A stretch of 63,898 nt of DNA from Desulforhabdus sp. TSK (GTDB taxonomy: Bacteria; Desulfobacterota; Syntrophobacteria; Syntrophobacterales; Syntrophobacteraceae). Numbering within the stretch: the first letter of the stretch is position 1; each line of letters opens with the position of its first letter. Positions 8,557 to 17,890 of the stretch are shown one piece after another. The notes under the pieces are model-generated. The model searched no databases, was not told where the DNA came from, and was given only the letters and a program-made list of their open reading frames with translations. The DNA lies in assembly GCF_022836495.1 (NCBI RefSeq), contig NZ_BQXM01000029.1:1-63898 (forward strand). The letters are read 5' to 3'. Position numbers and translations under genes: made by a program.

Positions 8557-9306
8557 TCAGGAGATCGCATTGAGGATCTCATCCGGGATATCGAAATTGG
8601 CATAGGCATGCTGTACATCGTCGGAATCTTCCAGAGCGTCCATCAGCTTGAGGAGCTGCAGAGCGACCTTTTCATCGGAGACGGGCACCGTGGTTTGAGG
8701 AACCATCGTGATTTCAGCAAGTTCATACGTCATTCCCCTGCTGTCGAAAGCATCTTTCACCGCGGAGAAATCTTCCAGGGACGTGATGACTTCAAACTGG
8801 GTCTCCACGTCCTTCACATCCTCGGCTCCCGCTTCCAGGGCCACTTCCATCAGTTCCTCCTCGGACACGCCTTCCTTGTTGAAAACGATGCTGCCCTTCT
8901 TGTCGAACATCCAGGCCACGCAGCCGGCTTCACCCATATTGCCGCCGTTGCGGCTGAAAATATGCCGGATTTCGCTCGCGGCGCGATTCCGATTATCCGT
9001 CATGATCTCCAGGAGAATGGCCACACCCGACGGTCCATACCCTTCGTAATTGAATTCCTCATAGTTGACGCCATCCATCTCGCCGGCACCCTTCTTGATG
9101 GCGCGATCGATATTGTCCTTGGGCATGTTTTCGGCCTTGGCCGCCAGGACTGCTGCCCGGAGCCTCGGATTGGCATTGGGATCCCCTCCCCCCATGCGGG
9201 CGGCAACCATGATTTCCTTGATGATCTTGGTGAAGATTTTTCCGCGCTTGGCGTCCGCGGCGCCCTTCTTATGACGGATGGTGCTCCACTTGGAATGTCC
9301 CGACAT
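8557..9306 (-). CDS. yebC: YebC/PmpR family protein (TACO1-like translation/transcription factor)
   Basis: A 249-residue protein starting [20 protein letters not shown], the nearly invariant YebC opening. The three-domain layout is preserved (helical N-terminus to about 80, then two alpha/beta domains); [25 protein letters not shown] and [11 protein letters not shown] are diagnostic. Members act either as transcriptional regulators or as translation factors that relieve ribosome stalling at proline runs. Co-transcribed with the ruv genes, as in many bacteria. A GGAGG-type ribosome site precedes the ATG. Confidence 0.95.
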   Translation of the reverse strand: MSGHSKWSTIRHKKGAADAKRGKIFTKIIKEIMVAARMGGGDPNANPRLRAAVLAAKAENMPKDNIDRAIKKGAGEMDGVNYEEFNYEGYGPSGVAILLEIMTDNRNRAASEIRHIFSRNGGNMGEAGCVAWMFDKKGSIVFNKEGVSEEELMEVALEAGAEDVKDVETQFEVITSLEDFSAVKDAFDSRGMTYELAEITMVPQTTVPVSDEKVALQLLKLMDALEDSDDVQHAYANFDIPDEILNAIS

Positions 9307-9323
9307 AAAATCAATCCTCCTCG

Positions 9324-9920
9324 TTACGGCTTTTTGAAGCGCATGGCAAGGATGTAGATCTCCTTGCTCTCCTTTTTTGACGCATCGGGTTTGACCACTT
9401 TGACCCTTCCAAAATGCTTCTTGACTTCCTGCAAAATGGTGTGGAAATCAGAACCTTGAAAAATTTTCGCCAGAAAATGCCCGTCCCCCTTGAGAACCGC
9501 CATGGCCAGATGGAGGGCCTGCTCGAAGAGGAGCTCGGAACGGGCGCTGTCCGCAGCCTTGATGCCGCATGTCGAAGGGGCCATATCGCTCAGTACCACA
9601 TCGAAGGGGCCGTAATCCCGCTGCAGGCTTTCGAGAAACTCGGGTTCGTAGATGTCTTTTTGAAATATCACGACATGGGGTGGAAAAGAATGCTTAATTT
9701 CCTTCAAATCCACTCCCACCACCAGTCCTCCGGGGCCTACGATCCTGCTGGTGAGCTGCATCCAGGATCCCGGAGCTGCTCCAAGATCGAGCACCCGTTG
9801 TCCGGGCTTCAGAATGGCATGCTTTTTCTGGATCTCCTCGAGCTTGTAGATCGCCCGCGCCAGGTAGTTCTCTTTTTTGGCCCTGTGAAAATAATGGTCT
9901 TGGACTCTGTAGGACATCAA
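9324..9920 (-). CDS. rlmE: 23S rRNA 2'-O-ribose U2552 methyltransferase RlmE (FtsJ/RrmJ)
   Basis: A 198-residue SAM-dependent methyltransferase. Motif I is [13 protein letters not shown]; the catalytic K-D-K-E tetrad can be placed at K in [10 protein letters not shown] in [12 protein letters not shown] in HFLAKIFQG and E in [10 protein letters not shown]. The N-terminal [20 protein letters not shown] substrate region is typical. It methylates U2552 in the peptidyl transferase A-loop late in 50S assembly. First gene of the ruv operon here; the start follows a 300-nt divergent intergenic region. Confidence 0.92.
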   Translation of the reverse strand: MMSYRVQDHYFHRAKKENYLARAIYKLEEIQKKHAILKPGQRVLDLGAAPGSWMQLTSRIVGPGGLVVGVDLKEIKHSFPPHVVIFQKDIYEPEFLESLQRDYGPFDVVLSDMAPSTCGIKAADSARSELLFEQALHLAMAVLKGDGHFLAKIFQGSDFHTILQEVKKHFGRVKVVKPDASKKESKEIYILAMRFKKP

Positions 9921-10222
9921 GTAACCGCCTTAAAATACTTTTGTTTTCGAGAATTCACCCTATAGCATAAAAAACAGACTCTTGTAAACAAGGGCTTCGC
10001 CCTTTATTTACGCGAGCCTTTGGCACCTCCAAACCGCCTGTCTCAGCCCGCCCACAACCCATCACCCTTCTTTTGCCATGAAGGCACAGACTATCCTTTG
10101 TAATTTGGCAATGGATCTCATATAATTTATTTCACTCACAAAACAAGCCCAATAGAAGAAAAAGACAGGAATCCCGAAGACTAAAGCTGGTTCCACAAGA
10201 CTCGAAACAGGGGGGATGTGCA
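9921..10222. promoter_or_regulatory. divergent intergenic region between rlmE and the macrodomain gene
   Basis: About 300 nt without a gene; it should hold the promoters for the minus-strand ruv operon and the plus-strand macrodomain gene. A small hairpin AAGGGC-TTCG-CCCTT (about 9988-10003) with a T-rich flank is the only structure I see. I could not define -35/-10 boxes with confidence. Confidence 0.4.
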
Positions 10223-10759
10223 ATGGAACGACAAGTCAATAGCAAGGTCATCCGGCTGATCCAGGGAGATCTCACGGAGCTCTCGGTGGATGCGATCGTC
10301 AATGCCGCGAATGCTCAGCTCATTTTGGGGGGAGGCGTCGCGGGAGCCATCCGCACGAAGGGAGGGCCGAGCATCCAGGAGGAATGTGATCGGGTGGGCG
10401 GCACCACGGTCGGCCAGGCCGTGCTCACCAACGCGGGAAAGTTGAAGGCGCGTCATGTCATCCACGCCGTCGGGCCCCGCATGGGAGAGGGCAACGAAGA
10501 TGAAAAGCTTCGCCGGGCAACACTGAACAGCCTCCGGCGGGCCACTGAACATGGACTCCGTTCTATTGCTTTTCCGGCCATCAGCACGGGGATTTTCGGT
10601 TTTCCCAAGGACCGTTGCGCCAGAATCATGCTCCAGACGGTCAAAGACTTCCTGAAGGATCAAGACAGCTCCCTCACGGAGGTCATCTTCTGCTTGTGGT
10701 CCAAGGACGATCTGGAGCTCTTCACGCAAACTTTGGAATCGTTGCTGCCCCTGGAATGA
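10223..10759 (+). CDS. macrodomain protein (ADP-ribose / O-acetyl-ADP-ribose hydrolase, YmdB-like)
   Basis: A 178-residue single macrodomain. VIRLIQGDLTELSVDAIVNAANAQLILGGGVAGAI contains the adenine-binding Asp, the NAAN motif and the glycine-rich loop; AFPAISTGIFGFP is the second phosphate-binding loop. These are the hallmarks of MacroD/YmdB enzymes that remove ADP-ribose or deacetylate O-acetyl-ADP-ribose. A GGGGGGATG purine run lies ahead of the ATG. No ADP-ribosyltransferase is next to it, so general repair or NAD metabolism is more likely than a toxin-antidote role. Confidence 0.9.
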   Translation: MERQVNSKVIRLIQGDLTELSVDAIVNAANAQLILGGGVAGAIRTKGGPSIQEECDRVGGTTVGQAVLTNAGKLKARHVIHAVGPRMGEGNEDEKLRRATLNSLRRATEHGLRSIAFPAISTGIFGFPKDRCARIMLQTVKDFLKDQDSSLTEVIFCLWSKDDLELFTQTLESLLPLE

Positions 10760-10830
10760 TGTGTTCTCCCGGGAAAGCGCGCTCACGAGCCGCGCCGTTC
10801 CCTGCTGTATTCCTCTCGTGAGGTCCCTAG

Positions 10831-13023
10831 ATGTACTTCCTGAATCACTCGAACTGGCAGCCGAAGCACAATGTCACAGCGGTGAAAATCGCTCTCGTCT
10901 ATGCTCTCATGGGAGGATCCTGGATTGTTCTTTCCGACTGGCTTCTGACCGTTCTGGTCCCCGATCCTGTGCTGTTCAACCGCCTGCAGACTTTGAAGGG
11001 CTGGCTTTATGTCGCCACCTCCGCAGTGATTCTTTACGTCCTCGTTCGCATCAGTGTCAGGTCCTACCGTCAGTCGGAAGACGCGCTGCAGGAAAGCAGG
11101 CGTGTGCTCACGACCCTCTTGAGCAATCTTCCCGGTATGGCCTACCGGTGCCGCTGCGACGATGAAATGACCCTTGAGTACGTCAGCGAGGGATGCCTCG
11201 CTCTTACGGGGTATACGGCATCGCAGCTTGTGGGAGAATCCGAAATCTCGTGTGCTCAGCTCATCCATCCCGAAGACCGGGCGTACGTGCAGGAGGAAAG
11301 ACGCAAAGCACTCCAGAGGCAGATCCCCTATCGTCTCGTCTACCGCATCAACCACGCCCTGGGCGAGAAACGGTGGGTAATGGATCATGGGCGAGGCACG
11401 ACGCACAGTGAGGGGCAGGCCATTATTGCGGAAGGCTTCATCAGCGACATCACGGAGCGCAAACTGGCGGAGGATGCGTTGCAGGCCAGTGAAAGGAAGT
11501 TTCGTTCGCTGTTTGAAAACTCCGCCGATGCCAACCTGCTCATGTCGGGCAATATTTTCATCGACTGCAACCCGGCCGCCGTGAAGATGATGCATTGCAC
11601 CGACAAGGACCAGCTCCTCTCTCTCCATCCTGCACAACTTTCACCCGAACGTCAGCCCGATGGCCGCCTCTCCACGGACAAAGCCAACGAAATGATCGCC
11701 AGGGCCCTCAAGAAAGGAAGCCTCAGGTTTCGGTGGGTGCACCGGCGGGCGGACGGCCAGAATTTCCCCGTGGAGGTGCTGCTGACGGTCATTCCCATCA
11801 ACGACAAGCCCATGATTTATACGGTTTGGAGAGATATCACCGAACGGGTCAAGGCCGAGGAAGCTCTCAAGGAATCCGAAGAACGCTATCGCACCCTCGT
11901 GGAAAGCGCGTCAGATGCCATCCTGCTGGTGGATCCTCAGAGGTACATTTTATCCTCGAACCGGGCCTTTCTGGATCTTTTCGGTTACACACGCGAGGAG
12001 TTGACGGGGAAAACTGCAAGGATCATCCATCAGTCGGACGAAAATTATGAGGCCTTCGTCAGGAAAGCCTACCCGATCCTCCACACACAGGGCCCCCTGC
12101 GCTTCGAGTGGGAGCTCGTGCGCAAGGACGGGACCCGCATCCCGGTTGAAGGCACTTACTCCGCCATCAGGGCCTCCGACGGCTCCATCCGTGCTTATGT
12201 CGCCATTTTGCGGGATATTTCCGCCCGAAAGCGATCCGAAGAGGAGCTCAAGGCCTACCGCGATCGGCTGGAAGACATGGTGAAGGAACGGACACGCGAC
12301 CTGGAAGCTGCACAAAAGGCCCTGGTGCAAAAGGAAAAGCTCAAGACTCTCGGCGCCATCACTGCGGAGGTGGCCCATGAATTCCGCAATCCCCTCATGG
12401 CCATTGGCGGTTTCGCCAAGCGGCTTCAGAAGAAATTACCCGAATCCCGAGAAGCCGAAATCATCTTGAAAGAAGCTCATCGTCTTGAAATACTTTTGGA
12501 AAGGATCGACCACTACCTGAAGCCCATCCAGACTCAGCCCCGGGAATGCATGGTCAACACCGTCATCACCGAGTGCGTGGAGCTTTTCTCTCCGGAGCTT
12601 GCCAGTGAAAAGGCCCACCTGCAGCTGGAGCTTGATCCCGGGCTGTCCCCGGCCTACGTCGATCCCGACATTCTCTCTCAGGTGTTCAGCACGGTCATCA
12701 CCCATTCTTTGAAGATTATGGATAAGACAAGGCCTTTGAAAATGAAGACCTACGAGACGGAAGAGAACATTTACATTGATTTCTGGAACCCGGTTCACGG
12801 CCAGAAGATCAAGGATGCCGAGGCACTGTTCATGCCCTTTGAAGAAGCGGGCGCCGACATTGAAATTTCCAGGAGCTATCGGCTCCTGAAGGACATGGGA
12901 GGAGTCCTCTCCTTTTACCAGGAACCCGATCACGTGGTCTTCAGCATCTCTTTGCGCAAAGCCGGTGCGGTAGATGAGGAGGGAGAAGTAAAAGAAGGGA
13001 AAGAAGCAGAATCGAACGGTTGA
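10831..13023 (+). CDS. membrane PAS histidine kinase with degenerate ATPase domain
   Basis: 730 residues: two membrane helices (about 18-40 and 58-76), three PAS domains (about 85-210, 220-340, 350-475), a coiled coil (ERTRDLEAAQKALVQKEKL), HisKA with H516 (AEVAHEFRNPLMAIGGF), and a C-terminal region that aligns with HATPase_c in length and ends like one (YRLLKDMGGVLSFYQE). The N-box asparagine helix reads SQVFSTVITHSLKIM and the G1 position reads IDFWNPVHG instead of DNGxG, so ATP binding is doubtful. It may be a pseudokinase or a phosphatase. The H-box sequence resembles that of the HDOD/HisKA protein at 2.7-3.9 kb. Downstream is a family A repeat. Confidence 0.82.
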   Translation: MYFLNHSNWQPKHNVTAVKIALVYALMGGSWIVLSDWLLTVLVPDPVLFNRLQTLKGWLYVATSAVILYVLVRISVRSYRQSEDALQESRRVLTTLLSNLPGMAYRCRCDDEMTLEYVSEGCLALTGYTASQLVGESEISCAQLIHPEDRAYVQEERRKALQRQIPYRLVYRINHALGEKRWVMDHGRGTTHSEGQAIIAEGFISDITERKLAEDALQASERKFRSLFENSADANLLMSGNIFIDCNPAAVKMMHCTDKDQLLSLHPAQLSPERQPDGRLSTDKANEMIARALKKGSLRFRWVHRRADGQNFPVEVLLTVIPINDKPMIYTVWRDITERVKAEEALKESEERYRTLVESASDAILLVDPQRYILSSNRAFLDLFGYTREELTGKTARIIHQSDENYEAFVRKAYPILHTQGPLRFEWELVRKDGTRIPVEGTYSAIRASDGSIRAYVAILRDISARKRSEEELKAYRDRLEDMVKERTRDLEAAQKALVQKEKLKTLGAITAEVAHEFRNPLMAIGGFAKRLQKKLPESREAEIILKEAHRLEILLERIDHYLKPIQTQPRECMVNTVITECVELFSPELASEKAHLQLELDPGLSPAYVDPDILSQVFSTVITHSLKIMDKTRPLKMKTYETEENIYIDFWNPVHGQKIKDAEALFMPFEEAGADIEISRSYRLLKDMGGVLSFYQEPDHVVFSISLRKAGAVDEEGEVKEGKEAESNG

Positions 13024-13072
13024 TGCACGGAGTCGACGACGCCTGCCCATGCTGTTGCCTTTACCAACTTTT

Positions 13073-13142
13073 GTCATTCCGGCGAAAGCCGGAATCCAGG
13101 AAAATAAAGACATTCTGGACCCCGGTTTTCACCGGGGTGACG
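13073..13142. repeat. dispersed palindromic repeat, family A copy 2
   Basis: Opposite orientation to the copy at 4206: starts GTCATTCCGGCGAAAGCCGG and ends CCCCGGTTTTCACCGGGGTGAC. Lies between convergent genes. Confidence 0.85.
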
Positions 13143-13181
13143 TTCAGTCAACACCATTGACGCCGCCTGCCGCCCCACCCC

Positions 13182-13835
13182 TCACAGCAGCCGTTCGCTT
13201 CCAGCCGAAACGGCCCACTCCCCCCGGGGTTTCCTGAAGGGTTCCAGGGCATCGCGTACGGCCTGAACGAAACGGTGGAAAAGCTCCGTAGGGACTTGCC
13301 TCCCCTGAGGAGTCAAATCTCCGAACATGCGATCACGCAGTCCACGACTGATCTCCAGTTGCACCCCCATGCCCCGCCGGCACAAGTTGCAGATGTTCGC
13401 CTGCTCGATGCCGTCCAGCTGGGAGCGGCTGCATTCCCTGGCGTCGAATCCCGCCCCGCGGAGCCCCTTTAGAACCCGCCGCCTCAGCTCCAGATCCAGT
13501 CCGCCGATATGGACCATGGGCTCCTTTTCCCTGCACCCGTGAATGGAAAGGGTGATTTCCGCCCGGCCCAGAATTTCCAGAACGTTCGGCTCGTCGAAGA
13601 GGGTGCTTTTGATGTGAAGCGCCAGGTTGCCGGAGCCTTTGATCCCCTCCAGGGCATAGAAGGTATGCTCATGCCCCGCGATGGCATCCGCGATTTGGGA
13701 GGTGCCCGGCTCGATATCCCCGCCGTGGATGCTCAATACGGCAATGCCGGAATACCCCAGGCGGGCGCGAATGCGATAGTCGACTCCCTCCTTTTCATGC
13801 CTTTTCAGCTCTTCAAAGCCCGAATATCTGTCCAT
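13182..13835 (-). CDS. poly-gamma-glutamate hydrolase family protein (DUF867)
   Basis: A 217-residue protein starting MDRYSGFEELKRHEKEGVDY. SIHGGDIEPGTSQIADAIAG, YALEGIKG and the later HGCREKEPMVHIGGLD match the Gamma_PGA_hydro/DUF867 zinc peptidase family, best known from phage PghP which degrades host capsular poly-gamma-glutamate. The frame is open upstream to 14063, but that stretch overlaps the divergent neighbour and has no protein-like features, so ATG 13835 is preferred. It is not surrounded by phage genes here. Activity on gamma-glutamyl linkages is inferred from the family. Confidence 0.8.
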   Translation of the reverse strand: MDRYSGFEELKRHEKEGVDYRIRARLGYSGIAVLSIHGGDIEPGTSQIADAIAGHEHTFYALEGIKGSGNLALHIKSTLFDEPNVLEILGRAEITLSIHGCREKEPMVHIGGLDLELRRRVLKGLRGAGFDARECSRSQLDGIEQANICNLCRRGMGVQLEISRGLRDRMFGDLTPQGRQVPTELFHRFVQAVRDALEPFRKPRGEWAVSAGSERLL

Positions 13836-14070
13836 TTGTGCTTCCCACTTCGTCTCGACCCGTGACTGTATTAGCGCGCGGAAAAGCTTGCAATTCCAAT
13901 TGGAATGGGTCAAGCTTTTCTCTCCCTGCGAGGCTACAGCGCTGCTCGCCCTTGCGAAGCGGCAGTATTCTACACCAAAGCCCCGGCTTTTGGGCAGCTC
14001 AATATGCCGGGATGCGGTATTGGAAGATGCATCATCATTCATTACACTCACTACACAAACCATCTACGAT

Positions 14071-14745
14071 ATGAAAAACGGACGGTTCCCCATGAATCCT
14101 GAGGAGGTCAGTGAGTACAATCGCGAGCAGCGGAGCAGCTTCCAAACCATCCGGCATGCGTGCCACATGCTCTCCCCATCGGTGAAGGAAGAGCTCCTCG
14201 CATCCCTCGATCCCTATCTGAAGTTCCGCAGGGAGGTGGACGCCTTTCAGGAAGAATACTTCACTTCCATCTGCCGGCCCGCCTGCTTCGAAACACGGCT
14301 GAGCGCCTGCTGCGGCTTCGAAAGCATTTTCATGTTCTTCGCCGACGAGGTCATCACGTTTCTCGTTTCGACTCCCTGGGAGATTTCCCGGCTTTTCGAC
14401 GTTCTTCAGCGGCCCAATAAAACGACCCACTGCGTGTATCTCGGGGCAGAGGGCTGTCTGTGGAAGGTGCGGCCCATTTCGTGCGCTATGTTCTTTTGCG
14501 ATGAAGCCAAGAAAACCCTGTTCGAACGCGTTCCCGAGGCGGAGCAGCTCTGGCTTGATTTTCAGGGCAGAGAAAAAACTTTCACCCGGCCGACCCAAAA
14601 GATTCTCTTCGACGACCTGGAAGCATTTTTCATCGGATTGAAAGCCGATTCACCTCATATGTATTATCACAAGAGCCCCGGACTCCTTCGGCTGAAAGCT
14701 CAATCGGGTTTGAATGGAACACCGCGCGTGAGACCCTCCAAATAG
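14071..14745 (+). CDS. YkgJ-like cysteine-cluster protein (putative Fe/Zn chelator)
   Basis: 224 residues from ATG 14071 (ATG 14092 is an alternative; neither has a clear ribosome site). Two cysteine groups stand out: CRPACFETRLSACCGF and HCVYLGAEGCLWKVRPISCAMFFC. The second resembles the YkgJ signature (C-x-I-Y-x-x-RP-x-x-C), found in proteins predicted to bind zinc or an iron cluster. It lies 5 nt before the acyl-CoA dehydrogenase, so both are probably one transcript. A second protein with the same kind of cysteine cluster is encoded just downstream, fused to a phosphatase. Confidence 0.6.
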   Translation: MKNGRFPMNPEEVSEYNREQRSSFQTIRHACHMLSPSVKEELLASLDPYLKFRREVDAFQEEYFTSICRPACFETRLSACCGFESIFMFFADEVITFLVSTPWEISRLFDVLQRPNKTTHCVYLGAEGCLWKVRPISCAMFFCDEAKKTLFERVPEAEQLWLDFQGREKTFTRPTQKILFDDLEAFFIGLKADSPHMYYHKSPGLLRLKAQSGLNGTPRVRPSK

Positions 14746-14750
14746 ACGCA

Positions 14751-16439
14751 ATGCAACGAGAGAGGATGCCTATGCCACCGGAAGCCTTTATGGACCAGAT
14801 TTACCAGGGAAGACTCGACAAAGAGATCTTCGACTCGTTCAACTCCCTTGGAAATACTTCAAAAATCGATGGAATCATTCAGGAATACCTGGAAATGCTC
14901 CAGGAATACGATCCTCGCAGCATAGAGGCCGCGGGCAGGATTCCTGAGGATATGCTGGAGCGTATGAAAAAGAGCGGCTTTTTCGGCCTTTCCATCCCCA
15001 AGGAATACGGGGGGCTGGGATTCAATGGATGGGAGTATCTCAAGACGATAGAGGAAATGGTCCGCCAGGACATCTCGGTCGTGCTGGCATCCATCGGCCA
15101 TCTCTCCATCGGCGTGAAGGGGATCCTGCTGTTCGGCAGTGATTTTCAAAAGCAAAAATACCTCGTTCCCGCCGCCTCCGGAGAGATGATCTTTTCCTAT
15201 GCCCTCACGGAGCCGCGCATCGGCTCGGACGCTCAGCACATCGAAACCCGCGCGGAACTTTCCAGCGACGGATCTTACTACCTTTTAAACGGTCAAAAGA
15301 CTTATATCACCAATGCCAACTACGCCGGCGGACTGACGGTCTTCGCCCAGATGGACCCTCGACAACCGGGGTTCATGGGTGCCTTCATCGTGGAAACGTC
15401 CTGGGACGGCGTAAAAATCGGCAGGGACATGCCCAAAATGGGACTGAAAGCCAGCTCCACCGCAGCCATCCAGTTCAAGGACGTGCGGGTTCCCGTCGAA
15501 AATCTTCTGGGAAAGCCGGGAGAGGGCTTCAAGATCGCCATGACCATCCTCAACTATGGACGGCTGGGCCTGGGAGCCGCTTCCCTGGGAATGATGAAGC
15601 AATCCCTGGACGACATGTTGAAGAGGTCTACCACACGCATCCAGTTCGGTGCTCCCATCCGCACTTTTCCCCTCGTGCAGGAAAAAATGGTGCGGGCAAA
15701 AGTCTACAGCCTGGTGGTTTCTGCCATCAATGACTTCATTACGGGAATCCTGGAGAAGGACCCCTTCGCCAATGTTGCCATCGAGACTTCCCACTGCAAG
15801 CTCTTTGGAACCACCCGCGCGTGGGATGTCCTGTACGACGCCCTGCAGGTGGCGGGAGGGTCCGGATACCTGGCCTCTCATCCCTATGAAAAGCGCATGA
15901 GGGATTTCCGCGTCGCCACCGTCTTCGAAGGGACGACGGAAATCCACTCCATCTATCCGCCGCTCTTTGCGATCCGCAAGCTGAGCCAGGAAGTCAGCGA
16001 TCTGCGCACGAACAGGGCCATGGAGCTTTTGCTGCTGACGGACCGACTCCTCAGGCAGATGGAATGGCCCTTGAACTTCGACCACCCCATCCTGAGCAAG
16101 GCTGCCCGCTTTGCCCGAAAGAATGCGTCCACCCTGCGCAGGATGCTCTGGGCCAGCCTTGTGCTGCACGGAAGGAAAATTCCCGGAAAGGAATTCATCC
16201 TGCGGAGAATCACGACGCTCAGTCTCTACACTCTGGGAATACTGGCCATCCTCGCCAAGTTCTCAGCCGACGGGAAGCATGGGACCCTGGACGAGGGGGA
16301 GATCGTTTTGCTGGAATACTTTCTGGAGGAAGCCAAAGCGGTACGGAAGCTCAACAGGAGCATTTTCAACACCCCCCAGGAGAACATCCATCAGCGCGTG
16401 TTCGACAATATGGTCAAAAAATGGGATGCATCCAGATGA
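14751..16439 (+). CDS. acyl-CoA dehydrogenase
   Basis: A 562-residue FAD enzyme. The ACAD core covers about residues 20-410: GFFGLSIPKEYGGLGF, the FAD-binding YALTEPRIGSDA and NGQKTYITNANYAGG, the KMGLKASSTAAIQFKDVRVP middle domain, and GGSGYLASHPYEKRMRDFR with the VFEGTTEIHSIY segment that carries the catalytic Glu. A C-terminal helical extension of about 150 residues resembles very-long-chain dehydrogenases (VLCAD/FadE5-like). It oxidises acyl-CoA to the 2-enoyl thioester; chain length is unknown. No electron-transfer flavoprotein gene is adjacent. Confidence 0.88.
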   Translation: MQRERMPMPPEAFMDQIYQGRLDKEIFDSFNSLGNTSKIDGIIQEYLEMLQEYDPRSIEAAGRIPEDMLERMKKSGFFGLSIPKEYGGLGFNGWEYLKTIEEMVRQDISVVLASIGHLSIGVKGILLFGSDFQKQKYLVPAASGEMIFSYALTEPRIGSDAQHIETRAELSSDGSYYLLNGQKTYITNANYAGGLTVFAQMDPRQPGFMGAFIVETSWDGVKIGRDMPKMGLKASSTAAIQFKDVRVPVENLLGKPGEGFKIAMTILNYGRLGLGAASLGMMKQSLDDMLKRSTTRIQFGAPIRTFPLVQEKMVRAKVYSLVVSAINDFITGILEKDPFANVAIETSHCKLFGTTRAWDVLYDALQVAGGSGYLASHPYEKRMRDFRVATVFEGTTEIHSIYPPLFAIRKLSQEVSDLRTNRAMELLLLTDRLLRQMEWPLNFDHPILSKAARFARKNASTLRRMLWASLVLHGRKIPGKEFILRRITTLSLYTLGILAILAKFSADGKHGTLDEGEIVLLEYFLEEAKAVRKLNRSIFNTPQENIHQRVFDNMVKKWDASR

Positions 16440-16477
16440 GCATCTGAGTGCCGAAGAGCGCAGTGACGCGTTCTTTC

Positions 16478-16555
16478 TTTGTAGGAACGGCTTCCAGCCG
16501 TGACAGGAACAGATACCCGCAGCCTTTGTCGCGGCAGGATGCCGCTCCTACAAAA
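16478..16555. repeat. TAGGAGCGGC palindromic repeat, family C copy 2
   Basis: Arms GTAGGAACGGCTTCCAGCCG and GCGGCAGGATGCCGCTCCTAC, less perfect than the other copies (the left arm carries the TTCCAGCC variant, the right arm the CATCCTGCC variant). Separates convergent genes. Confidence 0.75.
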
Positions 16556-16630
16556 GGATGAAGGTAAACGCTGCATACCTGCAATCCTCGGCACTAAGGT
16601 ACTTGGACTTCTCCCTGAGACGCAGGCCGG

Positions 16631-17890
16631 TCAGGGGACGCGTCCCGCCAGGAGGGCGAAATAGTCCTGGACGAACTTGCCCGAAACCACCTGGGTGAGG
16701 GGGAAAAGGAAGCTCCTCCCTTCGAGCGTAGTCTCATTGAGAGCACGGAAGAGCTCTCGGGAGATTTCATAGAGTCTTCCATTGGCCTGATCCAAATCGT
16801 ACCATGCAGGCCGCCTGTCTTCGGGAAAATCCTTCCACGCTCCGGGCTCTTCTTTGCCCTGGTAAATCAGGGGAAGGCCGAAGGCCCGGCACGCAATGGG
16901 GCGGTAGAAATAGGCGACGCATTTTCCTCCCACACTGAGAGGGCACCGGTACACCCCTGCCTCATGCGGCTCCCCCTGGAGAACTGTCGAATCGAGGCTC
17001 CCTTCGGCGGACTCGTAGGAAGGGATGATGGAGTCCGCTTCGAGAGGGGCCTTCTTCAAAAGGACTCGATTCGCCGTCACCGCCCGTTCAATGGCCGCCA
17101 TCCGGTCACCCTGGTTCAGGGACTTGTTCAGGTAATGTTTGAGGTATGCGGCTTCGATGAATTGAAGGTGCAGATATCTGCCGCAACAGCCGTCGTTCTC
17201 CTGCCCGCAGCGTCCTGCAAGGGGAGGCGAAAGCGAAGAAACCGCGTCAAAGGCAATTTCCAGCTGCTCGACCACCTCCTCGTAGGCCTCGAAATAGGGG
17301 CTGAGGTCCACCAGGTGGTTTCCTGCCAGAGACGGTTCCCGAATGGTCAACTTTCCGGCCCGCTTCCCGTATTTCCTCAGAAGCCACCATTGGGAGAAGC
17401 TGCTCGGCGTGGATCGGAAATTCTTGAGGCGTTTTCCGGCCAGTTTGAGCCCGAATCCCCGGCGGAGAAGGTAGGAAGTCACGAAGGTTCCCGTCCTCCC
17501 GATGCCGAACCGGCAGTGAACCAGCACCTTCTTGCCGAGATAGATGGCCTCGTCGAGCCATGCCAGGGCTTTTTCCATCTCCTCCAGGGGAGGGGCGTTC
17601 TCGTCGGCTATGGGAAGATAATAGACTTCGAAGCCGTAGCTTTGTTCGATCTCGTGCAGATCACAAAATTCCGCACACAAATTGACAATGGCATTGATCC
17701 CCTGCTCCTTGATGGATTCCAGTTCGTCATAGGACATGGGAGCATGGGAAACCGCCAACTGATCCGTAACCCAGGTGAGTGTATGGGCAGGCATGGGATT
17801 ATCCAATTCCGAGAAGCCCCCGGGGGTTCTCAATGGAATCCGGGGTTGCAGCGGCTTCCCTCTGAAGAACGTGCGGGGTTTTCTCGTCAA
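16631..17890 (-). CDS. dual-specificity phosphatase fused to a YkgJ-like cysteine-cluster domain
   Basis: 419 residues in two parts. Residues about 35-190 are a cysteine-based phosphatase: P-loop H125-C126-R127-F-G-I-G-R132-TG and general-acid D96 (PIADENAP), as in DSP/Cdc14-like enzymes. Residues about 220-400 carry C228, C235, C236, C316, C324 and C334; the last part, KCVAYFYRPIACRAFGLP, fits the YkgJ zinc/iron-chelating signature. The ATG overlaps the stop of the upstream PEP-synthase-like gene by four bases, so the two products are made together. I do not know this fusion from characterised proteins. A redox- or metal-controlled phosphatase acting on the neighbour or its product is a reasonable guess. 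Confidence 0.78.
   Translation of the reverse strand: MTRKPRTFFRGKPLQPRIPLRTPGGFSELDNPMPAHTLTWVTDQLAVSHAPMSYDELESIKEQGINAIVNLCAEFCDLHEIEQSYGFEVYYLPIADENAPPLEEMEKALAWLDEAIYLGKKVLVHCRFGIGRTGTFVTSYLLRRGFGLKLAGKRLKNFRSTPSSFSQWWLLRKYGKRAGKLTIREPSLAGNHLVDLSPYFEAYEEVVEQLEIAFDAVSSLSPPLAGRCGQENDGCCGRYLHLQFIEAAYLKHYLNKSLNQGDRMAAIERAVTANRVLLKKAPLEADSIIPSYESAEGSLDSTVLQGEPHEAGVYRCPLSVGGKCVAYFYRPIACRAFGLPLIYQGKEEPGAWKDFPEDRRPAWYDLDQANGRLYEISRELFRALNETTLEGRSFLFPLTQVVSGKFVQDYFALLAGRVP

Noticed and set aside
9988-10010. Intrinsic terminator AAGGGC-TTCG-CCCTTTATTT
   Set aside because: No gene on the plus strand ends before it; it lies in a divergent promoter region, and the T tract is short.
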